Shown here: one piece after another, positions 1 through 10,174 of the stretch
How the letters are laid out: each line of letters begins with the position of its first letter
How positions within the stretch are numbered: the first letter of the stretch is position 1
Assembly: GCA_022606425.2 (NCBI GenBank)
Contig: JAHDVF020001355.1
Coordinates: 248,001 to 312,000, forward strand
Source of the DNA: Lepidostoma basale
Lineage: Eukaryota > Arthropoda > Insecta > Trichoptera > Lepidostomatidae
Length of the DNA stretch: 64,000 bases
Reading direction: 5' to 3'
Position numbers and translations under genes: made by a program
The notes under the pieces: model-generated
Told to the model about the DNA's origin: nothing
Databases searched by the model: none
Seen by the model: only the letters and a program-made list of their open reading frames with translations

Positions 1-209
1 AAATTTGTCCTGTCCTAAAATATGAAATACTCTAATTGTAAAAAAATTACTTATTCTGTTCAATTTTTTTAAGTGTTTATCACTTATACATTGGAAAGAT
101 AAATGTTAAGGATCTTTAAGATAGATAGATTGAATGAGAAAATGGTGTTTATGATGTAAATGAAGCATAAAATTAAGTTCTTTATTATTTCTTGAACGGT
201 GGAGTAAAA

Positions 210-385
210 CTCCAAATTAAATAATTAATATGAATGAAACGTCAGTTTTTTAAAAGTTTTATTATATTTTGGGGGGCGACATGTTTAGTCATTCTAAGGC
301 TTTATCAAATGTGAAAATGTAAGGCAAAACATGTTATTCCTATTAAATATAATAAAATCACTATAAAATTAACTTTAATATTTGT
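210..385. repeat. fold-back element FB3, degenerate copy
   Basis: Carries GAATGAAACGTCAGTTTT, TTTTATTATATTTTGG and the inverted GGCAAAACATGTTATTCC with AAATATAATAAAATC. This is the commonest fold-back family here, other copies being at 13126, 21930, 38180 and 38780. Positions 1-210 to its left show no recognisable feature. Confidence 0.6.
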
Positions 386-510
386 ATTATATTGCCTGGA
401 AGATAACCTAAGAGATATAAAGTCATCTGGGAATCCACATCGCAAAAGGCACCAAACTCTGCACCAACAGGCCCTAGCGGCTTCCAACCAGTTTAAGAAG
501 AAGAATAATT
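385..510 (+). mobile_element. LINE family G 3' end fragment
   Basis: The translation holds a decayed version of the family G end (PGR.PKR...WESTSQ....NSAPTGPSGFQP) followed by an AAGAAGAAG tail. Compare 24765-25070 and 62345-62655. It shows only the extreme C-terminus of a non-LTR retrotransposon. Confidence 0.55.
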
Positions 511-628
511 AATGTTTTTAATTGAAATTTCTTGGTAGAAATTCATTTTCAATAATGAAAACAAAAAAAACTTTCGTATGAAGCACTTAATTTTTGGTGT
601 GACATTATTAAATTAAATAGTATAACCT

Positions 629-1203
629 AATAAATACCTAATACTACCATAAATAGTTATTGGAAACAAGAATTTATCAATGAAATCGAAAACGGCCGTT
701 CACAATGGAGTTCTGGTCCCAACCCTAATGTATGGAAGCGAAGCATGGAACTGGCAGAAGAAGGATGAGAGTAGAATAAATGCGGTAGAGATGAGGTCCC
801 TAAGACGTATGTGTGGTAGAACGATATACGACAGAATCTCAAATGCTGATATAAGAAAGGAATGTAGAACGGAAGAAGGTATTATGAACAAAATTATGAA
901 AGGATCGCTACGTTGGTTCGGACATATGGAACGCATGGATGGAGAAAGAATGGTTAAGAAAGTATACGTTAATGATGTTAATGGGGTACGAAGTCGAGGC
1001 AGACCGAGGAAAACATGGCATGACCAAATTAATCAAATTTTAAAGGTTGGTCATGTTAGAAGTCGGAGGAATCGACGTGCGTGTATGACTCGTTGTATGA
1101 ATGTGGAGGAAGCTAGAGAGGTTTGCCAGGATAGAGTAGTGTGGCGGTATATTCTCTCTGCCTACCCCTGCGGGGAAACGGCGTGATGGTTTGTTTGTTT
1201 GTT
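629..1203 (+). mobile_element. LINE family W insertion (Wa), 11-bp target duplication
   Basis: A 5'-truncated non-LTR retrotransposon. An open frame (680-1186, 168 aa) encodes the C-terminus after the RT catalytic core: VHNGVLVPTLMYGSEAWNWQ, MRSLRRMCGRTIYDRIS, LRWFGHMERM, RSRGRPRKTWHDQI, ending SAYPCGETA. The tail is GTTTGTTTGTTT. The repeat TAGTATAACCT occurs at 618-628 and 1204-1214 and frames the insert, which splits a fold-back FB1 element. The C-terminal tail alone has no catalytic residues. Confidence 0.9.
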
Positions 1204-1251
1204 TAGTATAACCTTTTTATTAATTTGTATTTCCACCACTTTATTTCGTAA

Positions 1252-1291
1252 CACCAACCGGTTTCGCTCCCGCCGGAGCTTCCTCAGGGTG
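1252..1291 (-). ncRNA. hammerhead-like core in FB1, minus arm
   Basis: Read on the minus strand: CACC, CTGAGGA, A, hairpin GCTCC-ggcg-GGAGC, GAAAC, CG, GTT, GGTG. CACC and GGTG can pair as stem I, and CTGANGA and GAAA are the conserved hammerhead boxes. Stem III would be only C-G. An unpaired A before stem II departs from the canonical core, so activity is uncertain. Confidence 0.45.
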
Positions 1292-1330
1292 AGAGAGTAA
1301 ACTTACAGTTTACTTTATAGTATACTCTCT

Positions 1331-1370
1331 CACCCTGACAAAGCTCCGGTGGGAGCGAAACCGGTTGGTG
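1331..1370 (+). ncRNA. hammerhead-like core in FB1, plus arm
   Basis: CACC, CTGACAA, A, GCTCC-ggtg-GGAGC, GAAAC, CG, GTT, GGTG. This is the mirror partner of 1252-1291, with the box-1 guanine changed (CTGACAA), so it is probably a decayed copy. The stem II hairpin and the CACC/GGTG pair are intact. Confidence 0.35.
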
Positions 1371-1738
1371 TTACCAAATAATGTGGTGTAAATACAAATT
1401 ACTTAAAGTGTTTTAGTATTTTATTTTATTTAAATATTCACAATATTCACATATTTTTACCCACAAGCGGTGAAAAGCCATAAAAAAAGAAGAAGAAGAT
1501 TTATTTTTTGTTTTCATTATTTAAAAAGAAAAATATATAAAATTAAGGTCAATATAAGAGTCGGAAAAATTGAAATGTGCATGGCAAATTGTATTAATAT
1601 AATAGTGTTTTACTGGTAGAGTGCGATGAATCCTACAAATCTGCAAGAACTCTGACGTTTAAATAATTATATATTTTAGTTAAAAATATCTTCGACCTCG
1701 AAAAGCATTATAAATGTTCTGTTTTTATTATTATTTAC

Positions 1739-1847
1739 CTTTAACGCCATCTCTAGTAATGCGAACAACATTATGCGGTACGAAGCCTTCTTGAATTGTG
1801 ACATTTAAAATGATTTCCAAAGGATCTATAAAGTTTGTTATATCTCT
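1739..1847 (-). CDS. integrin alpha downstream exon (thigh or calf)
   Basis: Codes 36 codons plus one base in a frame starting RDITNFIDPLEIILNVTIQ and ending VVRITRDGVK. The acceptor is TTTGTTTCAG|AGAGAT and the donor AAAG|GTAAAT (phase 0 in, phase 1 out). The R-DI-x-x-I-x-P-I/L-x-I pattern matches the segment that follows the conserved cysteine of the integrin alpha thigh domain. It is far from any other open frame, but splice sites and motif agree. It cannot splice directly to exon 11 in this frame. Confidence 0.7.
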
Positions 1848-2654
1848 CTGAAACAAATTAGATATTTTAAGTTATTTTCAGGCAAGTTTAAAATAATCAC
1901 TTGTCTAAAGTTTAATGTACATAAGCAAGAAATCTTCGTAGACAATTGCCTCTAACTGTGTAAACAGCCCCCTCAGAAAATCGACTTGGGGAAAGACGAA
2001 GGGACGGCAAACAGCAAAAACCACTTGCGTAGGTCCTCTTACAGAAGTTTTCTTGCTGGAGAACACTTCGATCATGCTATAATATACATTTATGTACCTT
2101 CATTATTATGTCTACTCTTTGGCATTGAGGTTCTCCGGCGACTAATGTCCTCCCATTAGTGTAGACGGGGTTGTGATGAGGAAGGGTTCCGTTCATATAA
2201 GCCCTTCTAAATATAGTATCTACTGAAAACACTCTGGAAACATCTGAAAAAGATCATGAACTTACTCATTGCAGCAATTTAAATAGTTCAATACGCATGC
2301 TCACTATCAATTGAAGGCTGTTTGATACAAAAGTGTTAAGTGGCTTAAACATGCATCAATTTAACATGCATCATGTAGTACGGGTAACATCTTTAAGGTA
2401 AAGTTTGAACTACATCATATAATTCAATCACTTTACAACTTATCACAGTTATTGGTTGGCTTTTATTTTTCACACAATTAGGATCAAAAACTCATTTTTG
2501 ACTTTTTTGATACTTTGCACTTCTTATAATTGAAACATATAATTTGTTTTGGATTTACTATGAATGTTCAAATACATATTACATTTCAGTTTTCATCAAA
2601 AGATGCTGTGAATTACCAAATATGTTATCGAAAATGTATTCGTATTAGGGCATT

Positions 2655-2890
2655 ATTTTATTTCTTCTTCTTTCTATAGATCCTGTGAATCTTTGTGTGC
2701 CGCCGATCCTGGAATGTAGACTTCTATATATTCCACCATCTCTTCATGGAGTCTGCCTGGAAGTATTTTTCCTTCTGGGTTCCCTCAAGGTGCGATACGT
2801 GGAAGCCTGTCCTCTGTCATTCTATTCATTATAGTACCACCATCAATGTCTTCTCCCATTTAACAATGTCTTATATGCTGCATTTATTCT
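2655..2890 (-). mobile_element. LINE family G 3' end fragment
   Basis: On the minus strand it reads MTEDRLPRIA, then GNPEGK..PGR and a closing GGTQRFTGS-like end with an AAGAAGAAG tail near 2660. This marks the C-terminal tail of a non-LTR retrotransposon. The plus-strand open frame over the same bases is an artefact. Confidence 0.6.
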
Positions 2891-2994
2891 GAAAATCTAT
2901 ATTTCTTGTGATATCTCACAGCGTATTCCCACTTATGCATTAGAGAACTCGCATTTTTTTATGTAAGATTTTGTTCTAATGGTGGAGTATGTGC

Positions 2995-3494
2995 TCTTGC
3001 CTTAAATTATCAAATATATCATACATCAATTGTATCTCAATAGAGACGAAGATACAAATTGGAAACAGAATATGGTTGATCGAGGTGTTTACAGGACTTA
3101 TGACCTATCATTGGTTGGGTTAAGCGCACGCTTTATGTATACAACATTCCCCATTCCACCTTATTTTTTCTTATGACCACCATGTCTGACAAATTTTTGG
3201 AAGTTGTATATATGTTAATCTCCACCCTTTACATGGTAGTATATTCAATCTACACACTAACGCCATCTATGAAGATTGTATTTTAAGCATTAAGCAGAAG
3301 ATCTTTTTAACGCAATGTGAAAGGCTACCGCCATTTACCACATTGCTAGAAACCGCTTGGAGATGTCACTCCAATCTATATGCTATAATTGTGACCAGTT
3401 TTTTGTGTTTTACAACATTTTGAATGTATACAAATACTTGTAGACGAAAAAAACTTTTCGTCTACAAGTATTTGTATACATTCAAAATGTTGTA
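2995..3494 (+). repeat. interspersed repeat N with perfect terminal palindrome
   Basis: About 480-bp repeat with landmarks CTCAATAGAGACGAAGAT, TCATTGGTTGGGTTAAGCG, TACACACTAACGCCATC and GCAATGTGAAAGGCT. Related copies lie at 22932, 25405, 45473 and 50775. Here its right end is a perfect 40-bp inverted repeat (3411-3450 and 3455-3494) with a 4-nt spacer. No coding capacity. Confidence 0.8.
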
Positions 3495-3627
3495 TATCAT
3501 ATATCTTTAATTTTGATTATCGTGTATTTGTTCTTCCATACGATTTTTTCTGAGGCATCCAGATATGCCTCGTGCATATCATTAAGAAATAATCAAATAA
3601 TCTCCATTGCATAGTGACTAAACTTAC

Positions 3628-3801
3628 TGACAGTTTTGCTGGCGGGATGTTTGCAGATGTAGTGGAGGCAGAACTCTAGAGACAGGAAGCGACTTTCATG
3701 AAATAGGCGCCCGGGGTTATTGATAGACACGGCAAGTTCGGCGCGAGCACGCGTACGGAGAACAATCGCATGTCCGCTCATGTATGCCCCCACTGCCACA
3801 T
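3628..3801 (-). CDS. integrin alpha exon 11 (end of propeller, start of thigh)
   Basis: Codes residues 490-547 plus one base. The acceptor TTGTTTCAG|ATGTGG gives DVAVGAYMSGHAIVLRTRAR, the end of blade 7, then ELAVSINNPG and LEFCLHYICKHPASKTV, whose Cys534 and Cys539 fit the first thigh-domain cysteines. The donor is GTCA|GTAAGT (phase 1). The next recognised exon (1739-1847) needs phase 0, so an exon is missing between them. Confidence 0.9.
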
Positions 3802-3904
3802 CTGAAACAATCCAATTCTGTTTCAGAACCAAGGATTTAAATCAATAGGATCGTAATTTGGGAAAATCTTTGGAATTTAAAAATAACGCTGTTTACGTTC
3901 CACT

Positions 3905-4893
3905 TACGTGGAAGAAGGATGAAAATAGCATAAATGCAGTAGGAATGAGATCTTTTAGACGAATGTGTGTATACTCTGTGTATGATAGAGTGTCGAATGA
4001 AAATATAATAAGCGAATGCGGAAATATAAGAAGTGAAAGTGTTATTTTTTTTATTATTGAGGGTAACAAACAGCAATAACAGTATATGAATATAAACACA
4101 CAGAGACAACAAAACAAGGCCAATTACATGCTACCACAAATATTATATAACAACTGACATAAGGTTAAATATATAAGAAGAATAAAGTAACACTTTGATA
4201 AGTTAAAGAGAAAACTAGTAGTACTAGTAATAATGAATAATTAAAGATGAAATATAATTTAAAATGTAAAAAAAAGGAAAAGGCAAGAAAAGAAAAAGTA
4301 GAGTAAGTAGTTTCATTCGCCCCGAAGGGTTGCTCACACCATTTTTTTAAAATCACTTTCATTAAGATGGAACACGTCGATGTTATTAAAGCACTTATTG
4401 TACATGTCGCACGCCCGGTACACTGCCACACTCTGAGGGTAGTTAGTCCGATAAGCAGGAAGGTGGAATATTTGGTTCGCAGTGTGTCTTGTGCGAAGCA
4501 TAGGAGTATTCAGTAATAATTTACTAAGAAGTTCGGAGTTGTCTATTTTGAAGTGAAGCAACATCATATCATTTTATTTATCACGTTAAGACGTTATGAA
4601 CAAATGAATGGATCATTAGATCAATGAATGAAGAAAGAATGGTAAAAAAAATATGTTAACGATGTAAATGGAACCAGAAATAGAGGAAGACTGAGGAAAA
4701 CGTGGCACGATCAAATAAATCAAATATTGAAGTCGGCCACGTGAGGAGTCAGAAAAGTCGACGCGCGTGCATGACACGATGTATAAAAGTTGAGGAATTG
4801 AGAGAAATATGTCAGGAAAGAAAAATGTGGCATTCTTTCTGCCTATCCCTTCGTTGAGACGGCGTGATGGTTAGTTAGTTAGTTAGTTAGTTA
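3905..4893 (+). mobile_element. LINE family W (Wb), split by a second LINE
   Basis: Two parts of one 5'-truncated LINE tail: 3905-4045 (WKKDENSINAVGMRSFRRM) and about 4590-4893 (NRGRLRKTWHDQINQIL then a degenerate end and a GTTAGTTAGTTAGTTA tail). They are separated by a minus-strand family H insertion at 4046-4590. Confidence 0.8.
4046..4590 (-). mobile_element. LINE family H fragment nested in a family W LINE
   Basis: Minus-strand 3' part of a non-LTR retrotransposon. The coding end (4334-4567) reads LLLNTPMLRTRHTANQIFHL, then YRTNYPQSVAVYRACDMYNK, DVFHLNESDFKKMV and a stop, the type of C-terminus seen in insect LINEs. The rest, to 4046, is AT-rich 3' UTR. The flanking LINE resumes at GTTATGAACAAA (4593). 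Confidence 0.65.
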
Positions 4894-5074
4894 CATGTTT
4901 ATTTTTTTTTTTAATAAATTTCGTATGGTATACAAAATTTTAAAAAAAAATCAGAAAATAGCTCATTATTATGAAGAAAGAATCGTGGAAAAATGGACTG
5001 GTTGGTTAATTCGCTTAATTAAAAAAATCAAAGATTGGTTCCCTAAATTCAAATTTTAAACTTAAGATGTTAAC

Positions 5075-5175
5075 ACTTAAGAATACCATAAAATAATTTC
5101 TTAATGGAATAAAATACTGTTTTACCCGATTTGGAGTTTATTTTTTCGACATGTTACGAAGGTTTCTAACCTTCA
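5075..5175. repeat. fold-back half element FB7
   Basis: Holds AATACTGTTTTACCCGATT, TTTTTCGACATGTTACGAAGG and CCTTCATCAT. On the minus strand this gives ATGATGA, hairpin AGGTT-aga-AACCT, TC, GTAAC, AT, GTC: a decayed hammerhead-like core related to the copies at 45020-45440. Confidence 0.5.
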
Positions 5176-5596
5176 TCATATTTAAAAGAACGTGATTTTG
5201 ATTACTACCATTATTATGTCTTTACTTAAATTGTTTGTATCTGTGAAAATATCGTTAAAAATGTATGTTATATGTAGAATTTTATAAACCTATCTAAAAA
5301 GCTTCACTCAGTTATCGATTGACGTTAAAAATAGGTATAAAAATGTAGCATGTAAGAAGGGAAAACAATCAAATCCAACGTTTGCTGAAATAATTATTCA
5401 ATAATACATTTGTAATGGATTTTATAAGTTTTTTTTGACGTTGGTTAATAAACTTGTTTTGATTACAACTCTCAAAACTTTAAATTTGAAAAAAATCCCT
5501 TTTAATTATTTGAAACTAGAATTAGGAAACATACAAAATGTTATTTGTTTTCATACTTATAAAAAAAAACATCGTTTTATTTTGAAAACTTAATAC

Positions 5597-5785
5597 CTGG
5601 AAAAGAATTTTGGTCTATATCAACTGGAGGTGCGATAGATATACCAAAACCCCTGATACCCAGTCCGGGAGCAATGTCTTCAGCCAGGAGCATTTGCTTT
5701 GGAGTCTCCTTCAATCCATTAGGCCCTCCCAGGAATATGGCTATTCCACCACCTCCTGGAGCTTCGGGGGCCCCTATGACAATGT
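5597..5785 (-). CDS. integrin alpha exon 10 (blades 6 and 7)
   Basis: Codes residues 427-489 plus one base. The acceptor ATATTTTCAG|ACATTG completes Asp427, giving DIVIGAPEAPGGGGIAIF. The next FG-GAP starts with IRGFGISIAPPVDIDQNSFP, whose Ca2+ ligands Asp482, Asp484 and Asn486 are completed by Asp490 in exon 11. The donor is TTCCAG|GTATTAAG (phase 1). Confidence 0.94.
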
Positions 5786-5804
5786 CTGAAAATATGATCC
5801 GAAG

Positions 5805-6410
5805 AAGATTATTATTATGCTTTATTAATTTATTCATTAAGGGTAACATACAGCGATATCAATTACATACAGTAGTTTTCTATAACGATGAAATAAAGAG
5901 GGTTGTTTGTTTTGATAGAATTTTTTATATTTGTTCTTTCTCTATACCGACATTGTTCTCTCTTTACAACGATGGTTTTTCAATCGTTCAAGTGCCCTTC
6001 TGTCTTAATTATAACGCTTTGGAAGGGGAAATGAGGCAAACTAGGATGACGTATTTCTTATGGACTACATACTGAAAAACCCTTTTATTCGAATTAAATG
6101 TAAGTAATAGTAAACAAAACAAATACAGTAACAACATTTAAAGTAATATATACGAGTACAGTAAATATTTGTTTAATGAATTAATGGTAAAACATATATT
6201 ATTATTTCATGTATTTTCATCAGATATTGTTGTCCCTTTATAAAACGCTCTGTCTCTGTAACAATGACAATCCCCAGTCTCTTGGATATCGTTATGAAGA
6301 GAGAATACTGTATTAGAAAAGAAAAAACATGTCCAATTACATTCTACCACAAATATAAATTATTATAATAGTTAACAGGCGACGGTATGAAACGAGATTG
6401 AAGTTAAGCA
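5805..6410 (-). repeat. interspersed repeat related to 4046-4200
   Basis: Shares TTTATTNATTGAGGGTAAC-like and CAATTACATNCTACCACAAAT blocks with the 3' UTR of the family H LINE at 4046. It is probably a 3' UTR fragment with internal divergence. It starts about 20 bp upstream of the integrin exon 10 acceptor. No coding frame recognised. Confidence 0.45.
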
Positions 6411-6439
6411 AAGACAAATTGAGATCAAACAAAATATTT

Positions 6440-6560
6440 ATTCTTCATATAAAGCACTCACTTTGTGGATAGACATTTTAAATAATTATATCAATAAAAT
6501 AACTTTGTATTTAACCACGGTAGGTTAAATACAAAGTTATTTTATTTATATAATTATTTA
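6440..6560. repeat. small palindromic fold-back without hairpin core
   Basis: CACTTTGTGGATAGACATTT, then AATAAAATAACTTTGTATTT and its inverse around CCACGGTAGG. It resembles the outer arms of FB2 but lacks the central hammerhead-like part, as if two arms had joined after deletion. Confidence 0.6.
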
Positions 6561-6567
6561 AAATATT

Positions 6568-6950
6568 TATTCTTCTTTCGGTGCTGTGTCAGGACCCCCC
6601 AACGTTGGCGATCACTGCAGCAAAGACATCTCTGTTCTACGCCACTTGGAATAGGTCCTGAACTCTGGTCATTCCTGACCATTCTTTTATGATTCGCAAC
6701 CAGGACAACTGCCTTCTACCAATTCACCAATTTCCCTGTTGTTTACCCATTAATATCAGTCGAAGGAGGTGGTATTTTTCTCCCCTTAGCACATAACCTA
6801 AACATGACCTTTATAATTTTCACATTCAACACAGCTCGCTACTGACTCTGGCTCTACGTAGTACGTCTGCACCCTATTGGTCCACGGTGTACGGATCTTT
6901 CTGCGCTATATTCACATCTCAAAAGCCTCCAACTGGTTTATTACAGAATG
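6568..6950 (-). mobile_element. LINE family Q fragment
   Basis: Minus-strand decayed RT C-terminal tail of the GRRQ..WL family, with the characteristic 3' end AACGTTGGGGGGTCCTGACA next to AAGAAGAA. It lies in integrin intron 9 and contains many frameshifts. Confidence 0.7.
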
Positions 6951-7304
6951 TTTTTGAGTTCGAAATAATAATTTAAAAGTAATGTAATATTATGGTATCA
7001 TCCACGGCAAATGTTTGTTAGTATCTTGGATATTTCGGTATATCTTGGTTGACCGTCGGACTTGGTAGACCAACCGGTGGGGCGTACGCCCCACGTTGGG
7101 AAACACTTTTCTAATGGATCTCACCTCTACGGCATTTATAATTCTCTTTTACTTCTACGCATGTAACATCTTGTTCAACCCTCAATGTCTTGCAGGTTTA
7201 TCTCGTATATATTTGCCTGGCAATAGATTAATTATTTTTCGCATCTAATAAGTTTATAAATTGCTCTAAATATACATGTGTATTTATTCAAATATAATTT
7301 TTAC

Positions 7305-7422
7305 CGTGGAATCCATCTAGATTTATATCAGAAGTCGCCAAAGATATGCCAAACCGCGATAGCTCTCCCCATTGCGGTATTATCAATCTATTTGCGCCAC
7401 TCGGCGGGTCAATCAGAGATCC
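7305..7422 (-). CDS. integrin alpha exon 9 (blade 6, second Ca2+ site)
   Basis: Codes residues 388-426 plus one base. The acceptor is ATTTTTTAG|GGATCTC and the donor CACG|GTAAAA (phase 1). It reads GSLIDPPSGANRLIIPQ, then ELSRFGISLATSDINLDG with Ca2+ ligands Asp419, Asn421, Asp423 and Asp427 (the last split by the intron). The exon contains no internal Met and is short, so a simple ORF scan misses it. Confidence 0.93.
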
Positions 7423-7514
7423 CTAAAAAATAATTAACTTATACAAACAGTAATCAATTAGTCAAGCTTAAAATTAATGCAAATTTAACTCAAATATAAT
7501 ATTAAAAATATAAA

Positions 7515-7685
7515 AAAATGACATATGAAGCTTTCACTTTGTGGTTAGACATTTTTAACTTATAGATAAAAAACAATAAAAACACTTTGTATTTAACCAC
7601 GGTATGGTTATTATAATTGATGCCAACTAGTTTCACTTGGACTCAAGCTTCATCAGGGTAATATAATAACTAAACAAAAACACAA
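7515..7685. repeat. fold-back half element FB2 with hammerhead-like core
   Basis: The left arm TTTGTGGTTAGACATTTTTA, CTTTGTATTTAACCACGG and AATTGATGCCAACTAG leads to a minus-strand core: CC, CTGATGA, A, GCTTG-agtc-CAAGT, GAAAC, TA, GTT, GG. Both conserved boxes are intact at 7660-7666 and 7630-7634. No right arm is present. Confidence 0.6.
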
Positions 7686-8205
7686 AATTTATAGTCAGAG
7701 GGGAATGGGTTAGAGAGGGAAAGAGATTAACGATCGATAAAAATGATCGGATTTCACATTAGTATTTATTTGTACCTGACACACCTAAAAACAATAATTT
7801 CCTAGAAATTCGCTTTTTCAAATACATACTTTTTCGCTTATCCCTTTCCGTCTCTCACCGTTTATTATTATATGTTTAATATTTTTTTTTGTTTTTGTTT
7901 ATTTTTTTTAAATGCAGGAGAAAAGAGATGTTTCACTTAACCTATTAACGTCTTCTGTACACGCTTGTGTACACTAGATTCGAAAAGTTTTTCTCCTAAA
8001 TTCCCCATAGTACACAGCTGTGTACACCCCTTTGATTTCGAAGTTATACAAATTTATCCTTAATAAATATTTTTTTACTACAAATTTATCCATAATAAAT
8101 ACTTTTTTCATTATCATATTAACAAAAAATAATTATTTTCACCTACAGTTTTATTTTTGCTTTTAATTTATAATCTTTTGGTACATTATGTAATAAATTA
8201 GCTAC

Positions 8206-8403
8206 CCTTTTACTGCCGAGATAGATGTGAACAGTTGGCTGCTTTCCGTATGGGGCTCCCACAATAAGATCGTCCAGTCCATCCCCCGTGAGATCTCCGG
8301 CCGCCAGAGCAGCCCCGAAGTAGCACCCCACAGCAGGACCCACGAGGACTTGTTTAATCAGAGGGGCTTGCCGTGTGGATGACCGGAAATCATAGATCTC
8401 CAC
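8206..8403 (-). CDS. integrin alpha exon 8 (blade 5, first Ca2+ site)
   Basis: Codes residues 322-387, exactly 66 codons. The acceptor is [36 protein letters not shown] carries the Ca2+ loop (Asp358, Thr360, Asp362, Asp366), followed by VGAPYG. The donor AAAAGG|GTAGCT (phase 0) was chosen because it is the only one that keeps exon 9 in frame; the reading frame runs on into the intron as open but unrelated sequence. Confidence 0.94.
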
Positions 8404-8449
8404 CTGAAGAAGACAAGATAACCTTAAACAAAATGAGTATCAAATATAC

Positions 8450-9060
8450 GAGTATCTACTTGTGCCCCTTAGCCCGTTACTCTTTGAGCTGCTGCTCCTG
8501 TTTTATACTCTTATTTAGTGATCGGTCGGATGTCTCGCCGGAAGTCGCCGTAATAGTGCCGTCTTTGACCCCTCTGAGGGTGTACTGATTGCCTCGCTGG
8601 GGGTGGTGGCTACCTGCAAAGCTTGGCTTCCCCCCCCCCATCGCGGTGATTTCTTAATATATGTATTTTTTTGAGATTTTTATAATGTTCTGTTTCCTTG
8701 ATCTGTCCCGTGTTCGCTATATATAATAAAAACGTTATGCGTACTCACGCCATTCCGCATTTGTCTCCTCTTTTCCTCCTTTCATTTCCCGCTGTTATGC
8801 GTCCATGAGTCCGATTCCCATTTAATCCGTGTCTTTTTTTTCCTTTTATATATTTTATAAAATGGCAGTAGATTAAATGTGGCCTGGTCCCTCTTGATTT
8901 CTTTTATACATTTTTATTTCTAACGTAAGTCCCGCATGGACGAGGGACGGGCCTAGGGATTAAATGAGCGAATCTGACGAAAGGCACCGTACGCCTATAA
9001 CTGCTTCGGTAAGCGGTGGGAATCCTCTATGTCCTATGTCATATGTCCTATCTATAACTC
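8450..9060 (+). repeat. interspersed repeat M (about 600 bp)
   Basis: Shares long blocks with 31885-32480 (same strand) and 56505-57070 (opposite strand): CGTAAGTCCCGCATGGACG, GGGACGGGCCTAGGGA, CTGACGAAAGGC and CTTCGGTAAGCGG. No convincing protein. The end towards exon 8 starts directly upstream of that exon's acceptor. Class unknown; possibly a retroposon. Confidence 0.75.
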
Positions 9061-9720
9061 TTTTGAAACCTTTAAAGTGTTGAAAGCTTTCACGACACAC
9101 CGAAGCCTTGAGAAGAATGAGGCGGGGGGGGGGGGGCTAGGTCTAGTAGTGAGGAACATCGGCTATATAAATAAAGTAAGTTAATCATCCGGATGGATAA
9201 GGATTCGTTATGTTACTTTTTGAAGATACATTTACGTTGTCGCGTTTAGTAGAGGGTAAAATTGAGAGCAGCGCGCGCACCCTGTTACGAAAGTGTGACA
9301 TGTAGATGTCAATTATCAATAACGGCGGGACATTTCACACGTGCGAACTCACGAAATGCGAAAACCTATCATGAAACAAGTAATGAATGAAATTAGTCAT
9401 AAAAAGTGTAAAATAGTACAATGAACTGTCACACTTTAGTGGGGTATTTCGAATATTTTGCGTAATATTCTGTGTACAAACTTTTTAATAAGAAGAAAGA
9501 ACCTGTACAAAATATTCTAGTTTTAGTATAATTATTTCAATATTAGTAATACAAATCACAGTTTTATCATGAAAAGTTTACCAATGAAAAAAATTGGTTT
9601 TAAAATTAAGGTTGATTTGTTATTTTTGAATTAAAACTTCTTTCTGCGCGTTTTTAATTAAACCTATATTAATTGTATTAAATATCTTTAACTATTAGAA
9701 GCATTTTCAATCAATCTTAC
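9061..9720. other. integrin intron 7, no clear feature
   Basis: Contains a run of 12-13 G at 9124-9137 and AT-rich single-copy-looking sequence. No repeat family, exon or RNA gene recognised. Confidence 0.5.
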
Positions 9721-9886
9721 CATTCCAGTGTAACCATGACCTCTTGGAGACGCGGTGACGTGAAGAAGCTTACTCTTGGAGAAGAAATAGCCGGCTGTTC
9801 CACTGTATCCACGATAATCCACGTCATGCGATCCCTTGGAAGTTCTCAAGTTCGTAACGATTCCGGCGTCAAAAGATGCCACTGCC
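9721..9886 (-). CDS. integrin alpha exon 7 (blade 4)
   Basis: Codes residues 266-321. The acceptor is GGTTTTAG|GGCAGTGG and the donor GGAATG|GTAAGA (phase 0). The text includes DVDYRGYSGTAGYFFSKSKL, then LLHVTASPRGHGYTGM. The YxGYSVxxGxFxxS pattern and the ASPRG..YTG segment are the blade 4 FG-GAP. Confidence 0.94.
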
Positions 9887-10059
9887 CTAAAACCAAAATG
9901 TTAAATGTCAGAGTCGACAATTCAAGGTATATCTTTGCAACTTTTTCACTTTATTGAAGGTTAAGGCACACTGTAGAATTCTAGTGGAATTTGGAATAGA
10001 ATTAATAACGCTGTTTAATCCACTTGTACTAATTCAATATTTTTACAGTATAAAAGTAT

Positions 10060-10130
10060 TTATCCCAGCATATTTCAGAGGTAAACTCCTCCATTCTCAG
10101 ATGTAAATATATAACTTAACTTTAACCAAA
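10060..10130 (-). repeat. remnant of hammerhead-like fold-back arm
   Basis: On the minus strand, ACATCTGAGAATGGAGGAG and CCTCTGAAATATG align with the core of the FB7-like element at 61719-61757 (CTGAAGAT, GGAGG, CCTCC, GAAACAT). It is heavily mutated. Confidence 0.3.
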
Positions 10131-10174
10131 AAAAGACATTTTATATAAAGATATTTTATAAATCGATAACATTT

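Larger units (their letters stand above)
560..1415. repeat. fold-back element FB1, split by a LINE
   Basis: Palindromic element with arms 1225-1290 and 1331-1400 (TACAAAT..CCACATTATTTGGTAAC in opposite orientations). The left outer part (about 570-628) was separated by the LINE insertion at 629-1203. The related copy at 17505-17735 has the same arms. Each arm holds one hammerhead-like core. Confidence 0.8.

Noticed and set aside
680..936. Antisense open frames over LINE copies (for example MRSICPNQRSDPF, also at 16271)
   Set aside because: They recur with every family W copy on the strand opposite the RT frame and have no domain.
2030..2080. Minus-strand stretch HDRSVLQQENFC as the missing integrin exon
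   Set aside because: It resembles the expected thigh segment, but a stop precedes it in frame and no donor gives the phase 0 needed by the 1739-1847 exon.
7940..8045. piggyBac-like terminus (TTAACCTATTAACG, GTACACGCTTGTGTACAC)
   Set aside because: Only one suggestive end; no matching inverted end flanked by TTAA was found.
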